A DNA stretch of 30,235 nucleotides. Source: Porphyromonadaceae bacterium UBA4259 (GTDB taxonomy: Bacteria > Bacteroidota > Bacteroidia > Bacteroidales > Muribaculaceae). The notes under the pieces were generated by a model, which had not been told where the DNA came from, did not search any database, and was given only the letters and a program-made list of their open reading frames with translations. A program made the translations under genes and the position numbers. The stretch is from the NCBI GenBank assembly GCA_002396125.1, contig DGWL01000074.1, positions 1 to 30,235 of the forward strand, written 5' to 3'. Positions 24,974 through 30,235 of the stretch are shown here, in pieces; position 1 is the stretch's first letter, and every line of letters begins with the position of its first letter.

Positions 24974-26386
24974 ATGATGAAGACATTACATTTCACACTC
25001 CTGACAATAATGACGCTTGCAGCTGTTATGCTAACCGGCTGCATCGACGATGAGGTGTCGACCAGCAGTAGCGACATCCTGGCTTTTTCGACCGATACTG
25101 TTGCGTTTGATACCGTGATAACCAGTCAAGGTTCGCCCACCAAGCAGTTTCTTGTCTATAATCACAGCAAGAAGAATATCAATATTTCCTCTATTAGAGT
25201 GGCGGGTGAGAGTAAAGGACACTTTTTTCTTAACGTCGACGGTATTAAGGGCGATGAGTTTCACGACATTGAGGTGCGTGGCAACGACAGCATCTACGTC
25301 TTTGTTGAGAGCTTGCTCGATCCTACCAACCAGGACGAACCTGAATTTTTGAAAGATAACATTGAGTTTGTGACCAATGGCGTGACCCAAAAAGTGGCTG
25401 TCACTGCCTGGGGGCAGGATGTCATTATCCTTAACAATACCACGCTGTCGTCACCCACTCATCTCACTGCCAATAAGCCTTATCTTGTGTATGGAACACT
25501 CACGGTCGACACTCTTATCCATGTCACAATCGATCCGGGCGCAACATTGCTTTTCCACGACAAGGCTTCGCTCCTGGTAAAAGGCCGACTCACGGCTAAG
25601 GGTACTCAAGAGAAACCTATCACGATGCGTGGCGACCGTCTCGATCATGTGGTGGGCGAGATTGGTTACGACATCATGAGCGGCCAGTGGGATGGAGTGT
25701 ACTTTAACTACGGTAGCTATGGCAACGAGTTGGCTTATGTCATCATGCGTGGCAATTATCGTGGTCTTCAGGCTTATTCCGGCGACATGAGTCGCCGCAC
25801 TTTGCACTTGTTCAACTGCGTGTTGCACAACTCCACACTCGTCAACCTGCTGGGCGTGAACGCTTGGATTGATGCCGAGGGAACCGAGCTGAGCGACGCT
25901 GGGGTAGTGGTGGCCGACTTCTTGGGAGGAAAGCTGAATTTCACCAATTGCACGTTTGCCAACTATTACCTTTTTGCGGCTATCGAGGGTCCTATCCTGA
26001 ATCTTGAGACCGAGTATGACGATGGCACCGTTGCTCCCTTTGAGGGTGCGTTCAACAACTGCATCTTCTATGGCAACACCAGCGAGCTCAATCTTAGTCA
26101 TCTCGACAATGTGGGTCTTTACATGCGCAACTGCCTCTTCAAGAGTAGCGGTGAGGACGATGAGTTCTTCATCAGTTGTGTGTGGGATGGTGATCCCAAG
26201 TTCTACACCGAGCGCGAGAAATACATCTTCGACTACCGCTTGCACGACGGTAGCGACGCGATTGCCCGTGGAAATCGCTCGCTATGTCCTTCCTCAGCGC
26301 GCTACGACCGTTATGGTCAGGACCGTTTTGCCGCCGAGGGTTATGACATAGGGGCCTACGTGTGGGTTCCCGAGCCGGTAGAGTAA
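24974..26386 (+). CDS. Lipoprotein with right-handed beta-helix domain
   Basis: From the ATG at 24974 the product is 470 residues; the next codon is also ATG, and earlier starts lie in or near the MBOAT gene and spoil the signal peptide. The lipobox is LTGC with Cys23. Residues about 35-150 form a beta-sandwich-like region resembling choice-of-anchor or ASH domains (FDTVITSQGSPTKQFLVYN). From about 160 onward the sequence has the short-strand pattern of a parallel beta-helix, such as GATLLFHDKASLLVKGRL and FTNCTFANYY. It ends in YDIGAYVW, as in many Bacteroidetes beta-helix proteins. No polysaccharide-lyase catalytic residue set is evident. The 40-base gap after the MBOAT gene suggests cotranscription and a link to the same glycan. 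Confidence 0.82.
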   Translation: MMKTLHFTLLTIMTLAAVMLTGCIDDEVSTSSSDILAFSTDTVAFDTVITSQGSPTKQFLVYNHSKKNINISSIRVAGESKGHFFLNVDGIKGDEFHDIEVRGNDSIYVFVESLLDPTNQDEPEFLKDNIEFVTNGVTQKVAVTAWGQDVIILNNTTLSSPTHLTANKPYLVYGTLTVDTLIHVTIDPGATLLFHDKASLLVKGRLTAKGTQEKPITMRGDRLDHVVGEIGYDIMSGQWDGVYFNYGSYGNELAYVIMRGNYRGLQAYSGDMSRRTLHLFNCVLHNSTLVNLLGVNAWIDAEGTELSDAGVVVADFLGGKLNFTNCTFANYYLFAAIEGPILNLETEYDDGTVAPFEGAFNNCIFYGNTSELNLSHLDNVGLYMRNCLFKSSGEDDEFFISCVWDGDPKFYTEREKYIFDYRLHDGSDAIARGNRSLCPSSARYDRYGQDRFAAEGYDIGAYVWVPEPVE

Positions 26387-26403
26387 TGTTGATTATGACA
26401 ATT

Positions 26404-26448
26404 AAAAAAGTCATCATTGGGAGTAAGTCCCTTTGATGACTTTTTTTT
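26404..26448. terminator. Bidirectional terminator between the beta-helix gene and the AI-2E permease gene
   Basis: AAAAAAGTCATCA (26404-26416) pairs with TGATGACTTTTTT (26434-26446), with an inner GGG/CCC, and runs into further T. It lies between convergent genes. Confidence 0.9.
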
Positions 26449-26476
26449 GTAGGTATGACATCAGTTTCACCGGCTA

Positions 26477-27655
26477 TCAAAGCGATGCCTCTTGTGATGC
26501 GCTTTTTGCGGGAGGATTTTTTGTCTTTCGTTTCTTCCTCTTCTCTTTTTTATTCTGGTTATAGAGAGGATTAGGCTCGTGCAGAACATACTCGCTGTAG
26601 TAGCTGATGATGAGCGTGGTTAGTGGCAAGGCGATAATGAGTCCCACAAATCCCAGCACAAATCCCCAAATGGAGAGCGACAAGAAGATGATGGCAGGAT
26701 TGAGCCCCATCTGTTGTTTCATTATAGCCGGTATGAAGACTAAATCTTGAATCACCTGACAGATGCAATAGGCTGCAAAAGTCCAGCCGAAGAGCGACCA
26801 GAAACTTCCGCCCGAGTCGACCGATGCCACCAAGCACAGGAATGCGGCAATAGGGAATGAAATGAGCTGCAGATAGGGCACCATGTTGAGCACCCCAATG
26901 AAGAGGCCAAACACGATAGCCATGGGCAGGCCAATAATTGAGAACTCAATGGCAAAGACGATACCCACCAGTAGCGACACCATAGCCTGACCGCGGAAAT
27001 AACGGCTCATTGTCATTTCCACATCATTCATTACCTTAAAACTCAAGCGACGGTAGCGAGGAGGAATGGCAGCCTTGAAGCCGCGAGTAATCTTGTCATA
27101 GTCAAGCAAGATGAAAAACATATACATGAGCACAAGCAGCAAGGTCACCACGCCCATTACCAGGCTCATTGTACTACCCAGAACGCTCCAAGTGCCACTG
27201 GCAACGTTGTTGAAGAGTTCCATCCATTGCTCCTTGGTGAGCAACTTTTGCCACTGGGTGAGGTCAATATTCTCCCTGAAGAAGTCATGCACCGCTGCGG
27301 GAATGTGAGGTATGGTGAACGATTTCTTGGCATAGGATGTGAGCATCTTGGTCATTTCGCTCACTTCACTGGAGATGTAAGGAATCAACCACCACAGCAA
27401 TAGAGTAACAACTGCCAAGGTTATTATTATTGCCAATATTGAAGCAAATGCGCGCCCCTTGAAGTGGAAAGTTTTCTTAATCCATTCCACAAAGGGGTTG
27501 AGCATGTAAGCAAGCAGACCACCAATGACGAATGGTAGCAAGATGCCGCTCAAGTAATTTATTGCCATAATGATAGCCACCACGGTGATAATCGATATGA
27601 CTAGCCGCGTGATGCGATCAAGGTCATAGCGTTTGCGAGTTTCTAGATTTTCCAT
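26477..27655 (-). CDS. AI-2E family transporter (PerM/TqsA-like permease)
   Basis: The 392-residue product has about eight membrane helices, with a loop region of some 75 residues (about 110-165) after the third. The family signature is near the second half: GLPMAIVFGLFIGVLNMVPYLQ, then QDLVFIPAIMKQQMGLNPAIIFLSLSIWG. Named members include TqsA (autoinducer-2 export in E. coli) and sodium/proton antiporters, so the substrate cannot be assigned. The C-terminal 30 residues are a soluble, very basic tail (KKEKRKKRKTKN). The gene is alone between two noncoding regions, and its -7 element lies at the edge of an interspersed repeat. Confidence 0.93.
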   Translation of the reverse strand: MENLETRKRYDLDRITRLVISIITVVAIIMAINYLSGILLPFVIGGLLAYMLNPFVEWIKKTFHFKGRAFASILAIIITLAVVTLLLWWLIPYISSEVSEMTKMLTSYAKKSFTIPHIPAAVHDFFRENIDLTQWQKLLTKEQWMELFNNVASGTWSVLGSTMSLVMGVVTLLLVLMYMFFILLDYDKITRGFKAAIPPRYRRLSFKVMNDVEMTMSRYFRGQAMVSLLVGIVFAIEFSIIGLPMAIVFGLFIGVLNMVPYLQLISFPIAAFLCLVASVDSGGSFWSLFGWTFAAYCICQVIQDLVFIPAIMKQQMGLNPAIIFLSLSIWGFVLGFVGLIIALPLTTLIISYYSEYVLHEPNPLYNQNKKEKRKKRKTKNPPAKSASQEASL

Positions 27656-27683
27656 AATGCTCGTTGGTTTAGAAATTACAACA

Positions 27684-27691
27684 CAAAATTA
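27684..27691 (-). promoter_or_regulatory. Possible -7 element for the AI-2E permease, at the repeat edge
   Basis: The minus strand reads TAATTTTG, matching TAnnTTTG, 28 bases before the ATG at 27655. The same bases are the outer end of the repeat copy at 27684-27765. Confidence 0.45.
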
Positions 27692-27765
27692 GTGCAAGGC
27701 GAGTGAAATACAAAATAAATGACAAGGGAAATTTATTTTTATTTCAGAGCCGCAGCCTAATTTAT
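27684..27765. repeat. Interspersed palindromic repeat, copy 1
   Basis: The 82-bp unit begins CAAAATTAGTGCAAGGCGAG and ends GAGCCGCAGCCTAATTTAT. Its ends are imperfect inverted repeats (AAATTAG with CTAATTT, GGC with GCC). The middle has an AAATAAAT/ATTTATTT hairpin. A second copy lies immediately after. It resembles AGTGCAA-GGCGAG-type elements that I recall from many Bacteroidales intergenic regions. Confidence 0.75.
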
Positions 27766-27903
27766 CAAAAATTAGTGCAAGGCGAGAGAAAAATGCAAAA
27801 ACTGAGCTCGCTCAAGTTTTTTCGAGCGTGAGCATTTTATCAAAATACAAAATAAATGATAAGGGAAATTTATTTTTTATTTCAGAGCCGCAGCCTAATT
27901 TAT
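27766..27903. repeat. Interspersed palindromic repeat, copy 2, with inserted hairpin segment
   Basis: Copy 2 has the same left part (AAATTAGTGCAAGGCGAG, 27769-27786) and the same right part (27843-27903, against 27706-27765 in copy 1, with one C-to-T change and one extra T). Between them is an extra stretch of about 50 bases, near 27792-27842. This insert is itself palindromic: AAATGC/GCATTT outside, AAAACT/AGTTTT and CGCTC/GAGCG inside. Confidence 0.72.
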
Positions 27904-28069
27904 TCAAAATAGAATACTTTTGCCGGATAAAACTAACTTTTTCAGTCCCAAAGTAGAATAAATCCTTTTTTATTAGTATAATTAATATTTTGTTATTAAA
28001 TTTGCATGACTTAACATAAGCCTTTTGAGTTAATAAACCATATAATTATCTTTTTAAAATTAATAGCTG
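27904..28069 (+). promoter_or_regulatory. Upstream region and -7 element of the modular secreted protein gene
   Basis: This is the rest of the 414-base noncoding gap 27656-28069; its first half is the two repeats. It is AT-rich and holds TAAATTTG at 27997-28004 (matching TAnnTTTG), predicting transcription from about 28011 and a leader near 60 bases. No proper -33 TTG is seen (TTAG at the right place). No gene or further structure was recognised. Confidence 0.5.
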
Positions 28070-29914
28070 ATGAAAAAGATCCTACTATCTCTCATGTCAC
28101 TTGTGGCATGTACCATGGGCCTGCAAGCCCAAAACACACTAACAATTTGCGATGGAACAGCCACCAACACTTATGTTCCAATCAATACGCTGTGGTGGGA
28201 CAATGCTTCAACGCAGTCGCAAACTATCTTCCCGGCGGCTCTGCTTGCCGACATGGAAGGTGCGCAAATCACTTCCATGAAGTTCTATCTCTCCGCCACC
28301 GGTGTGCTCTTTTCGGGCGGCAAGTGCAACATTTCACTTGGCATTACCGATAAGACTGCCTTCGATTATGCGGTTGGAGTTTCGGGACTCACTGTAGTGG
28401 CTGCCGATTTTACGGCTCCCGAGCAAGGCGCTACCGAGTTTGAGATTGTCTTTGATGAGCCTTTTGCCTATGAGGGTGGAAACTTGGTGTTTGAGTGCCA
28501 AATGACCGAGGGCGGTGTTTACAAGAGTTCAAGCTTCCTGGGTGAGAGCCAAACAACCAACACAGCTTTCTCACGCAATACTACCTACAACTTCCTGCCA
28601 AAGACAACTTTCTCCTACACCAAGGAAGAAGTTCCCTACGACGCTAAAGTTACCCCCGACAGCGTTGGTTTTGGCAAGTTGAATATTGGGCTGAATGCCG
28701 AGAAGACTGTTACTATCAGGAATCGTGGCACTAACGCTTTCACTCCCAATGTTTCGGTTGAAGCTCCTTTCAGCACCACCTACCAAGCTGCTGAACTTGC
28801 TGCCGGCGAGAGCGTTGAGATTCCTGTAATCTTTACTCCAACCGAGGTTGCTCAATACAACTCAGTAATGACCATCGATTGTGGTGAGGCTGGCACTTTT
28901 AGCGTGAAATTGACAGGTCTTGGCAGTGATGAGAAAGAAATTACCGTGGCCGATGGCACTCAATCGTCGGAATACCTGCCATTCTACGGCTTCTGGTTTG
29001 ACAATGCGGGCACTTTGTCGCAAATGATCTATCCGGCAAGCATGCTTGAAGGTCTTGAGGGCGCTCAAATCACAGGTCTCAAGTTCTATCCCACGGCCGC
29101 AGTCGCTTGCAAGACCGATGCGCTGGAAGTAAGCGTTGCCGAGACCGATGTTACCTACTATGAGCGTGAGAGTGCCATATCAACACCAACAAATCTCGTG
29201 ACTGAGCTCACTACTGTTGCTGAGGCAGTTGCTATAGCAGGTGGCGAGACTGTAATAGAATTCAACTTCGACCAGCCTTTTACCTATCAAGGTGGAAACC
29301 TGGCTGTTCAAACTGTTGTTAGCACTAAGGGTACCTATGGACACACCTATTTCTATGGCACAACAATGTATGGCACTACTGGCTGGTGTGAGTGGCGAAA
29401 CGGCAACACTCTTGAGTCTTTCTTGCCCAAGATGACTGTTGTTTACACTAAGGCTGCCGAGGAACCTCAGACAGTAACCGTTACCGGCACCGTTACCGAC
29501 TATACCACAGGCGAGCCTATCGAGGGCGTTAACGTGACCTTGACAGTTATGGAAGCTGATGCAACCACCGAGTTGCTTGAAGAGGGTGGACCTGCTACCT
29601 ACACCACTGTTACCAACGCTCAGGGTGAGTTCAGCATGGAAATCGTTCCTGTTGACAATGCAACCTATAGCATGACTTACCAAAAGGATGGATATGTTAC
29701 TTACACTAACGATGACGTCTTCATTGACGACCCACAGGATGTTACTCTCACTGTTGACTCATCAACAGGTGTTAGCAACATCAACCTTGCCGCTACAGCT
29801 GTTAAGTATGTCAACGCAATGGGTCAAGTGAGCGATCGTCCATTCAAGGGTGTAAACATTGTTATCACCGTGAATGCCGACGGCACTCGCAGTGTTGCTA
29901 AAGTTGTTAAATAA
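28070..29914 (+). CDS. Large modular secreted protein with duplicated choice-of-anchor-like modules and type IX-like tail
   Basis: The 614-residue product starts with a signal peptide (MKKILLSLMSLVACTMGLQAQ). Two related modules follow, at about 25-185 and 289-461; both contain a D(N/A)-S-QTI(F/Y)PA segment, GAQIT--KFY, FDEPF or FDQPF with Y-GGNL, and a closing FLPK. Between them (190-285) is an ASH/choice-of-anchor-D-like Ig domain (VGFGKLNIGLNAEKTVTIRN). Residues 467-562 form a carboxypeptidase-regulatory-like domain (GTVTDYTTGEPIEGVNVTL). The last 40 residues (VKYVNAMGQVSDRPFKGVNI, then VITVNADGTRS) resemble the CotH protein tail at 5243-5381 and type IX sorting domains. It is probably a surface adhesin or binding protein; no enzyme motif is seen. 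It is monocistronic. Confidence 0.85.
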   Translation: MKKILLSLMSLVACTMGLQAQNTLTICDGTATNTYVPINTLWWDNASTQSQTIFPAALLADMEGAQITSMKFYLSATGVLFSGGKCNISLGITDKTAFDYAVGVSGLTVVAADFTAPEQGATEFEIVFDEPFAYEGGNLVFECQMTEGGVYKSSSFLGESQTTNTAFSRNTTYNFLPKTTFSYTKEEVPYDAKVTPDSVGFGKLNIGLNAEKTVTIRNRGTNAFTPNVSVEAPFSTTYQAAELAAGESVEIPVIFTPTEVAQYNSVMTIDCGEAGTFSVKLTGLGSDEKEITVADGTQSSEYLPFYGFWFDNAGTLSQMIYPASMLEGLEGAQITGLKFYPTAAVACKTDALEVSVAETDVTYYERESAISTPTNLVTELTTVAEAVAIAGGETVIEFNFDQPFTYQGGNLAVQTVVSTKGTYGHTYFYGTTMYGTTGWCEWRNGNTLESFLPKMTVVYTKAAEEPQTVTVTGTVTDYTTGEPIEGVNVTLTVMEADATTELLEEGGPATYTTVTNAQGEFSMEIVPVDNATYSMTYQKDGYVTYTNDDVFIDDPQDVTLTVDSSTGVSNINLAATAVKYVNAMGQVSDRPFKGVNIVITVNADGTRSVAKVVK

Positions 29915-29948
29915 TACATTCCCACAATAACACTCGATTAAAAAATGA

Positions 29949-29983
29949 TGGCACGCCACGAGAAATCATGGCGTGCCATTTTT
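29949..29983. terminator. Bidirectional terminator between convergent genes
   Basis: TGGCACGCCA (29949-29958) and TGGCGTGCCA (29969-29978) form a perfect 10-bp GC-rich stem with a 10-base loop, followed by five T on the plus strand and, on the other strand, by T after a short gap. Confidence 0.88.
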
Positions 29984-30005
29984 GGCTGTTATTGAAACGT
30001 GTTAA

Positions 30006-30235
30006 TTACTCCAGGTGGAAGCGGTAGATGCCGCCGTCGCGCGAGCCGACTACAAAGGTGTTGCCTATAACAACAGGCGACGACTCAAAGTTGCTCGACA
30101 TCACTTGGTCAAAAAGCATTTCTCCTGTCTTGCCATTGAAGAGGTAGAGGTGACCGCTTGAGTTGCCAATCACGACAAAAAGCTCATTTTTCTCGTTATA
30201 GAAGCCCACAGGCGACGACCATGCGTAGAAGGTTA
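30006..30235 (-). CDS. PQQ-like beta-propeller protein, C-terminal end only
   Basis: The frame enters from the right edge of the window and ends at the stop at 30006-30008, giving 75 visible codons with no true start; a GTG inside is not a start. The repeats SPVGFYNEKNELFVVIGNSSG, HLYLFNGKTGEMLFDQVMSS and SPVVIGNTFVVGSRDGGIYRF show the blade pattern of PQQ/BamB-like propellers (hydrophobic strand, then G-L---D--TG). Such proteins include BamB-like assembly factors and quinoprotein-like sensors; which one cannot be told from one blade and a half. Confidence 0.82.
   Translation of the reverse strand, partial: TFYAWSSPVGFYNEKNELFVVIGNSSGHLYLFNGKTGEMLFDQVMSSNFESSPVVIGNTFVVGSRDGGIYRFHLE

Overview
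The window is a chromosomal stretch from a member of the Bacteroidales, possibly Muribaculaceae- or Prevotella-like; the family is a guess. The sequence evidence is as follows. Several promoters match the Bacteroidetes form (TTG, 19 bases, TAnnTTTG). Most start codons lack a Shine-Dalgarno sequence. NusB has the 310-residue form, and glutamyl-tRNA synthetase and EF-Ts have Bacteroidetes-like lengths. Two secreted proteins end in similar tails resembling the type IX secretion sorting domains of this phylum. No rRNA, tRNA, CRISPR array, insertion sequence or phage gene was seen.

Layout. 1-1687 (minus): gltX followed 3 bases later by the 5' end of a secreted protein. 1909-5381 (plus): a duplicated-domain lipoprotein, a soluble M48 metalloprotease with a TerB-like tail, and a secreted CotH-family protein. 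5633-12792: a 2-oxoacid (amino acid) fermentation island. iorA, iorB, a PLP aminotransferase and a CoA-transferase run on the plus strand and converge, at a perfect 19-bp hairpin, on ptb-buk on the minus strand. 12951-13682: a secreted Sel1-repeat protein divergent from ptb. 13948-16983: the translation genes rplM, rpsI, rpsB and tsf, with a strong promoter, a structured region before rpsB and a terminator-like hairpin between rpsB and tsf. 17081-20032 (minus): nusB, yajC, a YbbR-domain protein and coaE. 20316-26386 (plus): two SGNH-fold proteins, an AlgI-like membrane-bound O-acyltransferase (MBOAT) and a beta-helix lipoprotein. 26477-27655 (minus): an AI-2E family permease. 27656-28069: a noncoding region with two copies of an interspersed palindromic repeat. 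28070-29914 (plus): a modular secreted protein. 30006-30235 (minus): the C-terminal end of a beta-propeller protein.

How the genes work together. The aminotransferase would turn an amino acid into a 2-oxoacid, and IorAB would decarboxylate it oxidatively to an acyl-CoA while reducing ferredoxin. The CoA-transferase, or Ptb plus Buk, would then release the acid; the Ptb-Buk route makes ATP. Likely products are arylacetates or branched-chain acids. The MBOAT and the two SGNH proteins look like an export-coupled O-acetylation set for a cell-surface glycan. These pathway statements are inferences from family membership and gene order.

Most of the window is ordinary core genome. The most interesting parts are the fermentation island with its ferredoxin-domain-less IorA, the MBOAT/SGNH/beta-helix group, the M48-TerB/duplicated-lipoprotein pair, the rpsB leader with mutually exclusive helices, and the two repeat-rich intergenic regions.
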